A stretch of 64,000 bases of DNA, taken from positions 3,596,001-3,660,000 of the forward strand of contig NZ_VCMZ01000001.1 of assembly GCF_006352475.1 (NCBI RefSeq), written 5' to 3'. Below, one piece after another: positions 9,738 to 20,334 of the stretch. The notes below the pieces were generated by a model, which worked only from the letters and a program-made list of their open reading frames with translations, was not told the DNA's origin and made no database searches. The stretch is from Acinetobacter pullicarnis (GTDB lineage Bacteria; Pseudomonadota; Gammaproteobacteria; Pseudomonadales; Moraxellaceae). Made by a program: the position numbers and the translations under genes. Positions within the stretch are counted from its first letter, which is position 1, and each line of letters opens with the position of its first letter.

Positions 9738-10561
9738 TCGATAAGACCCATCAACTTTCGGTACGACAACAATCGCAATTGATTCAAATCAATCGCAGCA
9801 CGTTGTATTACAAGCCCAAAGAGATTTCATCAACTGATTTGAGTTTAATGCGTCTGATTGATGAAATTCACATCGACTACCCATTTATGGGCAGTCGAAT
9901 GATACGAGACATGCTACAGCGTCAAGGACATCAAATAGGTCGGCGTAAAGTCCGACGTTTAATGCGCTTGATGAGAATACATGCCTTGTATCCAAAGCCC
10001 AATACCAGTAAGCCTAATCTTGCACACCGTATTTTTCCATATCTTTTGAAAAACATGGTTATAGATCACTCTAATCAAGTCTGGTGTACAGATATCACGT
10101 ACATTCCTATGGCTAAAGGCTTTGTCTATCTGTGTGCGATTATAGATTGGCATAGTCGTAAAGTACTGGCTCATAGTGTATCGATCAGTATGGAAACAGA
10201 CTTTTGCATAGATGCGTTGCAAGAAGCAATTGTGAAATATGGTTGTCCTGAGGTGTTCAATACAGACCAAGGCAGTCAATTCACAAGCGAGGCATTTTTG
10301 AATGAGTTAAAATTGAGAAATATCCGTATCAGTATGGACGGAAAAGGACGGTGGATGGATAATGTGATGATTGAGCGTTTATGGCGCAGTGTGAAGCATG
10401 AGGAAGTCTATTTGAAGGCTTACGATACGGTTAAACAAGCAAAACAATCAATTGCTGAATATTTGGATTTTTATAACACGATACGTCCTCATTCAAGCTT
10501 GAATAAGGCAACACCAAATGAATTTTATGATCGACATTTACCAAAAGTAATGGCAGCATAA
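9734..10561 (+). CDS. IS3-family transposase OrfB (DDE integrase)
   Basis: A 275-residue protein: an HTH_21 region with YPFMGSRMIRDML, then the integrase core with D in VWCTDITYIPM, D in EVFNTDQGSQFTS and E in WMDNVMIERLWRSVK, completing the DDE triad. C-terminal YLDFYNTIRPHSSL is typical of the family. It appears intact. The subgroup was not determined. Confidence 0.92.
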   Translation: MIDKTHQLSVRQQSQLIQINRSTLYYKPKEISSTDLSLMRLIDEIHIDYPFMGSRMIRDMLQRQGHQIGRRKVRRLMRLMRIHALYPKPNTSKPNLAHRIFPYLLKNMVIDHSNQVWCTDITYIPMAKGFVYLCAIIDWHSRKVLAHSVSISMETDFCIDALQEAIVKYGCPEVFNTDQGSQFTSEAFLNELKLRNIRISMDGKGRWMDNVMIERLWRSVKHEEVYLKAYDTVKQAKQSIAEYLDFYNTIRPHSSLNKATPNEFYDRHLPKVMAA

Positions 10562-10601
10562 TTTAAATATTTAGAGCGGATTTATCACTTATAAAACTAG
10601 A

Positions 10602-10814
10602 TTGAGTGGTCTAATTAACGGAACCACATCATTAATCAATTTAATTAATAGTGTAGATTGTCAATTTATTTTTCCAATCATTAAAGATAAATTACGAGGA
10701 ATCGAAAATTTTGATGAAAATAATGTGATTGTATTATTATCTGAAGATAATAAATTCTTTAATATTGAGAATTACTACTTTCAAAAGAATCAATCCAAGT
10801 TATTTATATTGTAA
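10602..10814 (+). pseudogene. ABC-3C ATPase (DUF2326), displaced C-terminal remnant
   Basis: An open frame from a TTG codon, LSGLINGTTSLINLINSVDC, giving about 70 residues that continue the DUF2326 ATPase interrupted at 9346. Combined length is about 606 residues, a normal size for the family. The frame has no independent ribosome-binding site. The 260 bases after it (10815-11074) hold only the terminator of the opposite operon. Confidence 0.7.
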
Positions 10815-11035
10815 AACATTAGAACTCGTTTCAATTTTATTGATCTCAATAGAATATTAGAACAGCGGGACGTTAAACTACCCAAACAGTCTGACGTCCT
10901 TTTAAAAAATCTATCTTGTCGCCCACAACTGTGTAAGCCCAACAGTCAATCTAACGCTTTGCGATAGTAAAAAGATGAAGTAATGTCTGCTGGACCAAAG
11001 TTTTACGACAAATGACTCATATTCAAATACCCTGT

Positions 11036-11068
11036 AAAAGGTATCATAAAGAAATCTATGATACCCTT
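11036..11068 (-). terminator. Terminator of the restriction operon
   Basis: A 9-bp stem GGTATCATA/TATGATACC, read on the minus strand into TTTT, sits just past the stop codon of the type III Res gene. Confidence 0.75.
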
Positions 11069-11074
11069 TCCATT

Positions 11075-13789
11075 TTATTGAATTAAATTTACATTACTAG
11101 GTAATACTGTTCGCCCAAGTAACTGCTGATAAATATGCGCATTGGCATCAGTTCCCTTAATCATTTTGTATTCAATCTGACTATGGCTTGCATACTCTTT
11201 AGCTGCCTTAGCTTTGGCTAAAACAATAGGATCATCATATTGATGATCACCTTTTACTTCTACAATAATGTACTGACCATTTTTCAACTGTACTAAGAAA
11301 TCGGGGTAATAATTTCTCAATGCATATGAGTCAGGATCAATGTACTGGAAGTAAAATTCAGTTTTAGATTTATCTGTAAACATGCCTGTAAAGTAGATTT
11401 TTTCAACCTCATCATCTTTCAACAAATCCCAAAACAAAGCATATTCAGGATTTGAGTCAAATGTATAAGTATCTAAATTAAAGCTCTTATCTCTATAATT
11501 TTCTTGTGTATCCGCATAAGCTGAGGTTCCACCTTTACCTTCGGCAATTTCATAGAAAGATAATTCACCTATTGCTGGTGGAATAATCAACTGTACTTCT
11601 TTCTCTATCGTTTCTGACTCAATTTCTTGTTCGTACAATGCTGTAAATAGTCGAGGGATCACAACATCATACAAAAGCTCATTGAACTGGTTTACACAGA
11701 ATAAAATACTTTCTAAACCTTCTTTCGTTTGATCCAACATCTGTTCAATTTTAATTGGGCTCAAATTTAAATATCGAGATATCTCAGCAACTAAACTTAA
11801 ACTTGTATATTCAACCTTTTCTTTCTCACTCGTACGATCTTTAGACTTTGTATATTGAGCGGTGTTGAAGTCATTAGCTTGAAGATTAGTCGTCGTAGTT
11901 TGGATGATTAAATATTTACCTGTAAGCTCATGCCAAGCATCTTCATTGGTCGGATCGAGATCAAGTGAAGCGCCTTTAACAAATTCTTTTTCTTTAAGCT
12001 TAATCGTTTGCTTAACGTGTTTGAGTTTGATTTTTACATCTTCCCTCACTTGAACATTTAGCATTTTCTTAGGTTTAGGACCTTGATCTGAAAACTCAGA
12101 AGCAGTCATTCTGAAATTGGCCTGAAGTTCAGTATCAAGAATATCGTAGTTTTCTTTGCTTAAATAAATTGAACCCGTATATTGCTGTTTACCAATTGAA
12201 CGCAAACAGCGCATAGTCGCTTGTAAAACAAAAACTTTGGATTTAGGTGAACGGTACATTGCAACGCCGAATAATGAACGACAGTTCCACCCTTCACGGC
12301 CTTTATTCACCAATAAAATGAATTGCTTTTCAGATCCTTCTGTTCCAGCCACATCTAAATTATTGAAGTTTCGAATATCATCAGAGCTTGTATGAGATGT
12401 ATCACCAACGTTTACTAAAATTTTATCAGATGAAATACCATGTTCAGCTAACTGTCGCTCTAACTCAGGTTTTAGCTCCTCAATAAGCTCTTCTACAGTC
12501 GAAGAAAAAAAAGCAAGTTTAGGTAATAAGCCTTCAGGTTTAAGTCCTTGTGTAGCATCCAAGAAATCTTTTACCGCGATCTTCACAAACTCTTCTGTAC
12601 GTGTAGTCGTATACGAATTTACTTCTGGGCTTTTCAAATAACGCTCTTGAATCGCATTCTTTAAATTAAATGCATATACAACTTCAGGTAATACATCCTT
12701 ACCTACATAAGGCGTACCTGTATAGTTAAAACAAGCAACTACATGTGTGCCAGCTTCATTCAAACTCTTTGCAAGCTCATCAATAGTTCTACGTAAACTA
12801 TTATCCGTCTTTGTCGTACCACCCATCATGTCTCTTTTCAAGGCTTGGCCGAATGAGTGATGTGCCTCGTCTACAAAAATACCAAGTTGAGGTAAACGTG
12901 ATAACTTTTCAAAACGTTGGTTTGTCTTTAGATCATCTTCATTAGCTGGTAGACCTAAATCACCAAGCAACTCCGTCAGTTCACCAAAATTAGGCTGATC
13001 ATTTTCAAATAGTTTTTGAGTTGCTGTCTTCTCAGCATGCTGACGTTTAAGAATAATCTTTTGAGTATTCGAAACGACTAAGTTAAATTTTGATCCATCC
13101 ATTGTGCTTAATGATGTTCCAGCTTCATCAAGGAAGTGAAACTTCAAGTTCGCATCAAAAATACCCACGTACTCATTTGGAACCACCTTGGAAATATCAA
13201 ATGATTCAATCTCACGCAAAGACTGCAAAACTGTTTTATCAGGTGCAAAAATGAGTGCGTTTTGGCAGAATCTTTTATCTTTAGGAAATTTGTTTGCCAA
13301 TAAAAATTCATAAAAGATACATGTTGCCATGAGTAGGGTTTTACCCGTACCCATGGTTAAAGCAAAAATATAGTTCGGATAACTTCGGCTGTTATCCTTC
13401 ATTTTTTTCAGAACAACTTTATAGTTTTGTAATTCAATAACATCACCGAGCAATAAACTGCCTTGTAATGAATCATCTTCTGTAAAGCCTGTTGCCTTTC
13501 GACCTTCAAATTGATTTTTTGACTCAAACCAATCTTCAAAAATCTGCTCTACTTTTGAATTCCCTAAAAACTCTTTCAAAAAGATATATGTCTCTAGGGC
13601 TTCAAACTGTGGCCGACGTAAAAATGCGTCAGGACGATTTTTAGGATCGTTATAATCTAAAAACTTTTTACTCAGTTCTTTGTAGCTTTTACGAATAGTA
13701 CCTTTATTGGTTTCGTAAAATGCCCACAAGTAATTAAAGAAGGCAAAGTCTAAGGCTGATGAAGAGTTAGGTTTTTTAGCCATTTGCAA
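11075..13789 (-). CDS. res: Type III restriction enzyme, Res (R) subunit
   Basis: A 904-residue superfamily 2 translocase-nuclease. Walker A TMGTGKTLLMAT is near residue 147, DExH box VDEAHHSFGQA near residue 311, and a helicase C-terminal region with NKGREGWNCRSLFGVAMYRSP near 500. The C-terminal nuclease has the PD-(D/E)XK pattern YYPDFLVQL...YIIVEVKG near residue 845. Res cuts DNA in complex with the Mod methyltransferase. The start overlaps the end of mod by 14 bases. Res is intact, but its obligate partner mod is split by ISAba1, so restriction is probably lost. Confidence 0.93.
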   Translation of the reverse strand: MQMAKKPNSSSALDFAFFNYLWAFYETNKGTIRKSYKELSKKFLDYNDPKNRPDAFLRRPQFEALETYIFLKEFLGNSKVEQIFEDWFESKNQFEGRKATGFTEDDSLQGSLLLGDVIELQNYKVVLKKMKDNSRSYPNYIFALTMGTGKTLLMATCIFYEFLLANKFPKDKRFCQNALIFAPDKTVLQSLREIESFDISKVVPNEYVGIFDANLKFHFLDEAGTSLSTMDGSKFNLVVSNTQKIILKRQHAEKTATQKLFENDQPNFGELTELLGDLGLPANEDDLKTNQRFEKLSRLPQLGIFVDEAHHSFGQALKRDMMGGTTKTDNSLRRTIDELAKSLNEAGTHVVACFNYTGTPYVGKDVLPEVVYAFNLKNAIQERYLKSPEVNSYTTTRTEEFVKIAVKDFLDATQGLKPEGLLPKLAFFSSTVEELIEELKPELERQLAEHGISSDKILVNVGDTSHTSSDDIRNFNNLDVAGTEGSEKQFILLVNKGREGWNCRSLFGVAMYRSPKSKVFVLQATMRCLRSIGKQQYTGSIYLSKENYDILDTELQANFRMTASEFSDQGPKPKKMLNVQVREDVKIKLKHVKQTIKLKEKEFVKGASLDLDPTNEDAWHELTGKYLIIQTTTTNLQANDFNTAQYTKSKDRTSEKEKVEYTSLSLVAEISRYLNLSPIKIEQMLDQTKEGLESILFCVNQFNELLYDVVIPRLFTALYEQEIESETIEKEVQLIIPPAIGELSFYEIAEGKGGTSAYADTQENYRDKSFNLDTYTFDSNPEYALFWDLLKDDEVEKIYFTGMFTDKSKTEFYFQYIDPDSYALRNYYPDFLVQLKNGQYIIVEVKGDHQYDDPIVLAKAKAAKEYASHSQIEYKMIKGTDANAHIYQQLLGRTVLPSNVNLIQ

Positions 13790-14998
13790 ACTCCTCTTCT
13801 GTCAAATCACGCTCTAGTGACTCTGAAAGGAGATCTGTAATTTTAATACGAATCGTACCTGCATCTTCAGGAATCGTATATTGGCCTTGTACCAGTTCAT
13901 TTTTAGCGGGAATATCCGTTAGTGTCGGTTGGAATACAGCACCGTCATAATTCCAGTCGATCATGATACTTTCAACCATTTCACGCCAGTCAGAAACCGA
14001 TTCTTTGGTTTGTGAAAGTTTTTGTAGCAGGTTCAAAGGATAGAATTTATCTACAACTAAAATCGCACCTTCAACTTTGAATAAAGCTTCAGAGTCACGT
14101 TTAAATTGAAGATCGGAACGATCACGTAGAATATCTACAACTTCGATATCAAGCTTATAGCCTATCGACTGCTCCACAAATGCAGCTAAATCAGGTTCAT
14201 GTCCCATACAGAAGATTGTAATTTTTTCGACTGGCTGATTTGGCTTTTCTTCTTTACGTTTTTCAAAAGCTTTATAATCCACGTTATGGATAAGATCGGC
14301 TACATCTGCTTTGGTTGCAATATGGTTCACTGGCATGAGTTTGACCATACGGCCATCTTTTTCGCCATCGTAAACACTGTTAGGAATAGGCTGAATATCT
14401 AAGGCTTGAATAAGTAGTTCTTTCGCTTGAACAGGGTTACGGAACACATCGTAGTGATTAACATTATAGACTTCAAAACCAGTATAAAATTCTTTTTCTT
14501 CCTCTAAAAGCTGAATACCTTTAAGTTCTTCAGCAACTTTAATCAAACGCTTAGTCGTGGTTTGAATTGATCCTAAATTAATATCAGCTCCAATAAAACG
14601 TCGACCTAGCTTCATAGCAACAGATTGTGTTGTACCCGACCCCATGAAACAATCAAATATTATACTATTAGGGTTAGATGAAACTTTAATAAACTTTTCT
14701 AATAATTTTTCTGGTTTTTGAGTTGGATAACCTAACCTTTCGTCTGACGCTTGATTTACAAAAGCCAACTCAAACCAATCTCGAGCCAAAGGGCCAGTTT
14801 GTTGATCTAAATATTGTCTATAAGTATTTTCATTTTCCTCTTTAGGGTCATTTGTTCCATCTTTTCCACGTAATCGATATTTTCTTCCATCTTCATCAAG
14901 ATATTTAAATTTCTTTAAAGTTACAGGAGAATAAGTTTCCACAATTTCGGCATAATTAAAAATATAATCACTATTCTTGTTCTTATTATATAAAAATA
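13776..14998 (-). pseudogene. mod: Type III DNA methyltransferase Mod, 3' part
   Basis: The C-terminal part of a beta-class adenine methyltransferase. The SAM-binding motif is DCFMGSGTTQSVAMKLGRRF, and NEIIW-DPPF lies in the upstream half at 16179-16791. An ISAba1 copy separates the halves with a 9-base duplication ATAAAAATA. Removing the IS and one duplicate restores HDTIFLYNKNKNSDYIF in frame. Mod recognises and methylates the site and is required by Res. Confidence 0.9.
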
Positions 14999-16178
14999 CT
15001 CTGTACACGACAAATTTCACAGAACCCTTATCCTATCAGGGTTCTGCCTTCTTAAAATTGCCAAAATTTCCTTAAACTCTTCTTTTTTCCCAAAACCAAT
15101 TAAACGCTGAATCGCCATTTGAACATAGTCTAAACCATAGCGAAATAAACTCATTGAGAGTCGTCCATGCTTCTTTATTTTTATCACTTTTTTTTGATCA
15201 TGTTGCCATTCACCCGTTAAGTAACACCAACAGAAGCTTATAGCTAACACCGCAATCAATTTTTTCACTCGTCTAGGGTCTGTCAAGCGCGTATTTTCAA
15301 GATTAAACCCGCGTCCTTTGAGACAACTGAATAAGGTTTCAATTTCCCAGCGTAATGCATAATCCTGAATAGCATTGGCATTAAACTGAGGAGAAACGAC
15401 GAGTAAAAGCTCTCCATTTTCTAACTGTAGTGCACTTATATATAGTTTCACCCGACCAACCAAAATCCGTCGTTTACGACATTCAATTTGACCAACTTTA
15501 AGATGGCGAAATAAATCACTAATTTTATGATTCTTTCCTAAATGATTGGTGACAATGAAGTTTTTTTAACACGAATGCAGAAGTTGATGTCTTGTTCAAT
15601 TAACCATGTAAACCACTGCTCACCGATAAACTCTCTGTCTGCGAACACATTCACAATACGGTCTTTACCAAAAATGGCTATAAAGCGTTGAATCAAAGCA
15701 ATACGCTCTTTCGTATCTGAATTTCCACGTTTATTAAGCAATGTCCAAAGGATAGGTATCGCTATTCCACGATAAACGATTGCGAGCATCAGGATATTAA
15801 TATTTCGTTTTCCCCATTTCCAATTGGTTCTATCTAAAGTCAGTTGCACTTGGTCGAATGAAAACATATTGAAAATCAACTGAGAAATTTGACGATAATC
15901 AAAATACTGACCTGCAAAGAAGCGCTGCATACGTCGATAAAATGATTGTGGTAAGCACTTGATGGGCAAGGCTTTAGATGCAGAAGAAAGATTACATGTT
16001 TGCTTTAAAATAATCACAAGCATGATGAGCGCAAAGCACTTTAAATGTGACTTGTTCCATTTTAGATATTTGTTTAAGATAAGATATAACTCATTGAGAT
16101 GTGTCATAGTATTCGTCGTTAGAAAACAATTATTATGACATTATTTCAATGAGTTATCTATTTTTGTCGTGTACAGAG
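14999..16178 (-). mobile_element. ISAba1, copy 1 (in mod)
   Basis: An 1180-base IS4-family element with ends CTCTGTACACGAC and GTCGTGTACAGAG, flanked by the 9-base duplication ATAAAAATA at 14990-14998 and 16179-16187. Length, ends, duplication size and the two-frame transposase match ISAba1. The sequence looks the same as the copy at 35874-37053, which is inserted in the opposite orientation. Confidence 0.96.
15017..16107 (-). CDS. ISAba1 transposase (two frames)
   Basis: The transposase is encoded as a 189-residue first frame (15538-16107; catalytic Asp region QVQLTLDRTNWKWG and FADREFIGEQW) and a second frame (15017 to about 15540) with the YREK-like segment YALRWEIETLFSCLKGRG. The frames overlap slightly, as is normal for ISAba1; this is not decay, because the second copy has the same arrangement. 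Confidence 0.92.
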
Positions 16179-16791
16179 ATAAAAATATTGTGTCATGTTT
16201 ATGGTTAAAGTTACGTTTTGATGTTTCTCTTTCTTTATAACACCAAATAATTTCATTAAGAAAATTTTCACTACCAAATACTTCGTCTAGAATACATCTT
16301 AATAGATGCGATGCTTTATTATCACAATGTAAATATATCGATCCTTTAGGCGAGAGAAGCTCTCTTAGTAGAATAATCCTGTCTCTCATAAATTGTAGAT
16401 ATTCATCATTTGCCCAAATATCCGTGTACTGCTTTTCTTCAAATGCACTTTGATCATTCTCTGCTTCTGCACCTCTTAAACTTACTTTTTTCTTATAATC
16501 TGCTTTTGAGTCAAACGGTGGGTCAATATAAATCAAGTCTACTTTGCCACGAAACTCACGTAGCAAATGTGACATGACTTGAAGGTTATCGCCCCAAAAA
16601 ATCTTATTGAGCCAACCATTAACCGCTTCACCATGTTGTTCTTTTAATTGTGCTGGGTAATAACGAGTTGAAGTAAAAGGACGTTTCCCTTTCCAATTCA
16701 ACATCGGGTAGCCTTTAATTGGCTCAAACTTAATTACACCCTCTTGAGAGTGTTCTTCAGGCAAATCTAAAGTGTTATTTTCAGTCGTCAT
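16179..16791 (-). pseudogene. mod: Type III DNA methyltransferase Mod, 5' part
   Basis: The N-terminal 204 codons before the ISAba1 insertion. The catalytic motif IYIDPPFDSKADYKKKV is near residue 95, preceded by FWGDNLQVM. The DPPF motif lies before the SAM motif, which marks the beta class used by type III Mod subunits. The ATG abuts the stop of the helicase gene. Alone this fragment lacks the SAM-binding motif and cannot methylate. Confidence 0.9.
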
Positions 16792-19671
16792 TTAAAGACT
16801 TTCCTTCACAAAATTCCAATTTTTACGATCACAGTAAAAGCGCATATCACAGTTGGGGCACAGCTTATCAGGTCTGCAACTCATCCCATAATCTTTCGCT
16901 TCAATACGAGACACAACTTGATCAAACTGTTTAACAGTCTGTTCGATCTGATCACTTCTCTTATCAAAACTCACATAAGGCGAACCTTCTGTTTCACCCG
17001 TATAGTAAAGATGCATTCTACTTACGGTTTGTCCTGTTTTCTCTTCTAATAAATGCGCATACAGCTGAAGCTGACGTTGGTACGTTTCAAATCTCGTTTT
17101 TTCTTTCTCTAAATCAGGTTTACGTTCTGACTTAAAGTCAATAATTTCTACCGTACCATTTTCACCACGGATTAAATCAATACTCCCTTTTAAAATGTAC
17201 TGATCTTTCACCAATGAAATTTCAACTTCAGCTTCTTGCAAACGATCAAGCTGTCTCTTTTCACGATCGAAGTAATTTACAACATGTCTTTCAATCGCCT
17301 TTAAGGTATTCGGCGCCAAGAACTGTCGTTCTTTCTTAGACAAATAAATATAATTGGTATTCAGCCAATTTTGTATTTGTTCATGACTCACCAAATGGCC
17401 ATCATTACGCAACACCGCTTTATGAATATCCTCAATGGTTTGATGAACTAAAGTACCGAAGATCTGCGCACCCGCTCGAACTGGATGAAACTCAAGTTCT
17501 TTAAAGAATCGATATTGCTCAGGACATGCTTCGAATAATAGAATATGTGAGGTAAAAGCATATTCACGCTTTAAGTTCATTTCTTTCACTTGAGCAAATT
17601 CGATCTTCGATAAATCTAATTCAGGATGCCTCCAATTGACTAAGCCATCAACAACTGGTCTAAAATACTTAGACGGTGAACTACCTGCACCTTTTTTTAC
17701 TTCTGCTGAAAGTACCAGTAAATTCTGAGCACGAGAAAACGCCGTGTAATACAAGCGCCAAAAGTCAAAGTTTTTGATCAATTCAAACGGCTCATAAGGT
17801 GGCTTGCTGAAGTAATTATTTTCTAAAATTTCATCTAGGTTATCGTGACTTTTTCTTGGAACGCCTTCTAAACTACAAGTAACAACGACTGGATATTCCA
17901 ACCCTTTAGATTGGTGAATCGTCAGGAATGATACACAACCACTTGGTGCATATTCAGAGTCATCTTCATATTCCCCTATACCACCATCTTTCAAGAATCT
18001 AAAATACTGGTTAAATAGATCTGTCAGATTCTTGTCCACAAATTCACGAGATATAACCGTAACGTAGTGAAGATGCTCAAACTTAGCCAACAGAGATGAA
18101 AATTTAGATAAGTTCCGAGCAGCACGACCTTTATCTAAACCATTCAACGCCTCATCTGAAAAGTACTTACTAAATAATGGAAATTGCAACGCCTGATAAA
18201 ACAAGGCTGTAAAAGCATAATCTGTATTTTCAACAAGTTGATAATGTGTGCGAGCTCGTTCCTGTGCCCACTTTAATAAATCTTGATTTTCAGGTTTCTG
18301 TAATTCCTCTTTAATTGAAGGAATACATTGCTGATCATAGTAGTCCCAAATGGCAAGCTTAAGATTCTCATTCCATTTACGGATATTGAAATACTGCGGG
18401 AATAAAAAAATAAACAGGCCTATGAGTAATTTAATTTCTTCACGGTCAAAAAATTGATTTGAACGTGGAGAATAAACAGGTATGCCTTTTTCTTCTAAAT
18501 AGTTAGCGAGGCCAACTGCCCGATCACTTTGTACTGATCTAAATAAGAAGGCGACCTGATTCCAATCCGTTAAACCATCACTTTTTAAAGATAATAGAAA
18601 CTGATAATTTTCTTCGTACCAATCTTCACGGCCTTCTGCTACTACTTTAATTACTGACGGAACTTCAGGGAAGTCATCTTCTCTAGCGCGTATGTTCTTA
18701 TCATAACGAAAACGATTAACGCCTGAACCCCATTCTAACCTTTGCATCCATTGGCCAAAGAAGTTCACAATATCAGGATGAGAACGGTAATTCGTTGTGA
18801 GCTGAATTTGCTTACATTTATGTTCATCAAAGTTCTCAGGAAATTCTAAAATATTCCGAATTGTTGCCCCACGAAAACGATAGAGGCCTTGGTCATCATC
18901 CCCAACAACGCATAAGTTTTGAGCCTCGCCCATCAATAACTTTAAAATACGTTCTTGGATGGTATTGGTATCTTGATATTCATCCACCATCAAGTACTTA
19001 AGCTTTTGCTGTAGCTCCAATACGACAGTTGGCTGATTTCCTAATAACGTTAATGTCTCGTATTGAATCGTTGAAAAATCAAGCGCATTATTTTCTTCTA
19101 ATAATTTATGATATTTTTCTAAACATTCACCTAATATTGTAACTTCAATATCAGGTGCTTCTTTTAACTCTTCGGAGGTTAAAGCTTCTTCTGTCACTTT
19201 ATTGAGCAACATTAAAAGTTCACTTGCCTGATTCCAACGCGACTGCTCTTCTTTGATTAACAAATGAAAGTTTTCAATCTCTGCAAATTCTTTCATTTTT
19301 TTAAATAAAAGAAACTGCTGATCAAACTGATCGTACAAAGTAAAGCTACGCTTTAAGCGTGTGTACTGCTGATTCTCTTCTAATATTCTCAAACAAATTG
19401 AATGAAACGTACCCAAATACATTTCATTCAAATTTAAGTCTATCTTTAGTTCAAGCAACCTATTTGAAATACGTGTCGTTAACTCTCTTGCAGCCTTCTC
19501 AGTAAAGGTTACGACCAAAATTGACTCAGGCTGCACACCTTTGACTTGAATCAGCTTGACGATACGCTCAACTAAGGTATAAGTCTTGCCAGAGCCAGGG
19601 CCTGCAATAATAAGAACAGGGCCATCTAAAGTATTTAGAGCTTCTTGTTGAGCTTTATTGATATTCGACAT
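16792..19671 (-). CDS. UvrD-like helicase with C-terminal Cas4/AddB-type nuclease
   Basis: About 959 residues from MSNINKAQQEALNTL, chosen over a GTG twelve bases upstream because GAGG precedes it. Superfamily 1 helicase motifs: Walker A GPGSGKTYT, DExx MVDEYQDTN, VVGDDDQGLYRFRGA and TIHQSKGLEYPVVV. The C-terminal 200 residues form a RecB-type PD-(D/E)XK nuclease (IIDFKSE). A cysteine set (FEACPEQY, then CPNCDMRFYC) is typical of the AddB/Cas4 iron-sulfur nuclease. The gene lies between the DUF262 gene and mod with overlap or zero spacing, so it is part of the restriction operon. Its role may be to process DNA ends made by the nucleases; that is inference. Confidence 0.9.
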   Translation of the reverse strand: MSNINKAQQEALNTLDGPVLIIAGPGSGKTYTLVERIVKLIQVKGVQPESILVVTFTEKAARELTTRISNRLLELKIDLNLNEMYLGTFHSICLRILEENQQYTRLKRSFTLYDQFDQQFLLFKKMKEFAEIENFHLLIKEEQSRWNQASELLMLLNKVTEEALTSEELKEAPDIEVTILGECLEKYHKLLEENNALDFSTIQYETLTLLGNQPTVVLELQQKLKYLMVDEYQDTNTIQERILKLLMGEAQNLCVVGDDDQGLYRFRGATIRNILEFPENFDEHKCKQIQLTTNYRSHPDIVNFFGQWMQRLEWGSGVNRFRYDKNIRAREDDFPEVPSVIKVVAEGREDWYEENYQFLLSLKSDGLTDWNQVAFLFRSVQSDRAVGLANYLEEKGIPVYSPRSNQFFDREEIKLLIGLFIFLFPQYFNIRKWNENLKLAIWDYYDQQCIPSIKEELQKPENQDLLKWAQERARTHYQLVENTDYAFTALFYQALQFPLFSKYFSDEALNGLDKGRAARNLSKFSSLLAKFEHLHYVTVISREFVDKNLTDLFNQYFRFLKDGGIGEYEDDSEYAPSGCVSFLTIHQSKGLEYPVVVTCSLEGVPRKSHDNLDEILENNYFSKPPYEPFELIKNFDFWRLYYTAFSRAQNLLVLSAEVKKGAGSSPSKYFRPVVDGLVNWRHPELDLSKIEFAQVKEMNLKREYAFTSHILLFEACPEQYRFFKELEFHPVRAGAQIFGTLVHQTIEDIHKAVLRNDGHLVSHEQIQNWLNTNYIYLSKKERQFLAPNTLKAIERHVVNYFDREKRQLDRLQEAEVEISLVKDQYILKGSIDLIRGENGTVEIIDFKSERKPDLEKEKTRFETYQRQLQLYAHLLEEKTGQTVSRMHLYYTGETEGSPYVSFDKRSDQIEQTVKQFDQVVSRIEAKDYGMSCRPDKLCPNCDMRFYCDRKNWNFVKESL

Positions 19672-19966
19672 TATTAGCCTCACACAACTGTTCTAAGTTC
19701 TGACTTAAGAAATTTAATCCAAGTAGTGCAACCTTTTCTTCTATTGAGAGCTTATTTTGATCTTCATCTAATTTTAACAATATGAAATCTAAAATTTTTA
19801 AACCACGATTTTTAACATGATCAGGACTCCAAGTAGATTCATTTGCAACGATTTGAGCACTTAAAGAATCATATCGATAACCTCGATTACGATATTGGGC
19901 ACCTTTTTCAGATTGATCTACTTTATATATAAAAGGATCATTCTGCATACTCGAATTATCTGAATG
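19655..19966 (-). pseudogene. DUF262-DUF1524 nuclease, 3' part
   Basis: The C-terminal 104 or so codons of the DUF262 protein, beginning HSDNSSMQNDPFIYKVDQ after the IS. It overlaps the helicase gene start. An IS51-type element with a 3-base duplication ATG separates it from the N-terminal part at 21276-23009. Removing the element gives LGNLLAITHSDNSSMQND in frame, the expected end of a DUF1524 HNH domain. Confidence 0.88.
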
Positions 19967-20016
19967 TGAACCGTACCGGGTTTGTCGGAGGGTCAATATT
20001 CTGAGAGACTATTCCG

Positions 20017-20334
20017 ATGAAAAAACCAAACTATACCCCCGAAATTAGAGAAAGAGCGGTTCAATTACTAATTGAATCTGAAAAAGATTATCCTTCTACT
20101 TGGGCAGCAATCACAGCTATTGCACCTAAGATTGGTTGTACTCCTGAAACATTGCGTGTTTGGTATTTAAAGCATATGGATCAACTAAATCCTGCCAAAG
20201 TACAACAGATATCTGACCAAGAAAAAATGAAGCAAATGGAACGTGAAATTAAAGAATTAAAACGTGCCAATGAAATTCTACGTAAAGCAGCCGCTTTTTT
20301 CGCCCAGGCGGAGCTCGACCGCCCACACAAATAA
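20017..20334 (+). CDS. IS3-family transposase OrfA
   Basis: A 105-residue HTH protein (IRERAVQLLIESEKDYPSTW; GCTPETLRVWYLKH) with a C-terminal coiled coil (MKQMEREIKELKRANEILRK). A T6 run near 20292-20300 is a plausible -1 frameshift site to OrfB. Intact. Confidence 0.92.
   Translation: MKKPNYTPEIRERAVQLLIESEKDYPSTWAAITAIAPKIGCTPETLRVWYLKHMDQLNPAKVQQISDQEKMKQMEREIKELKRANEILRKAAAFFAQAELDRPHK

Larger units (their letters stand above)
9347..10601 (+). mobile_element. IS3-family insertion sequence in the ABC-3C ATPase gene
   Basis: About 1.2 kb with the two overlapping transposase frames of an IS3-family element. Both ends carry the inverted sequence TATAAGTGATAA (9374-9385, and its complement at 10582-10593). 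The exact tips and a target duplication cannot be fixed by eye, so the coordinates are outer limits. The element separates two halves of one reading frame (…KILDKL and LSGLING…). Confidence 0.8.

Noticed and set aside
15464..15537. Apparent frameshift between the two ISAba1 transposase frames as a sign of decay
   Set aside because: Both copies show it and the known ISAba1 has two overlapping frames; the element is 1180 bases with intact ends and duplications.
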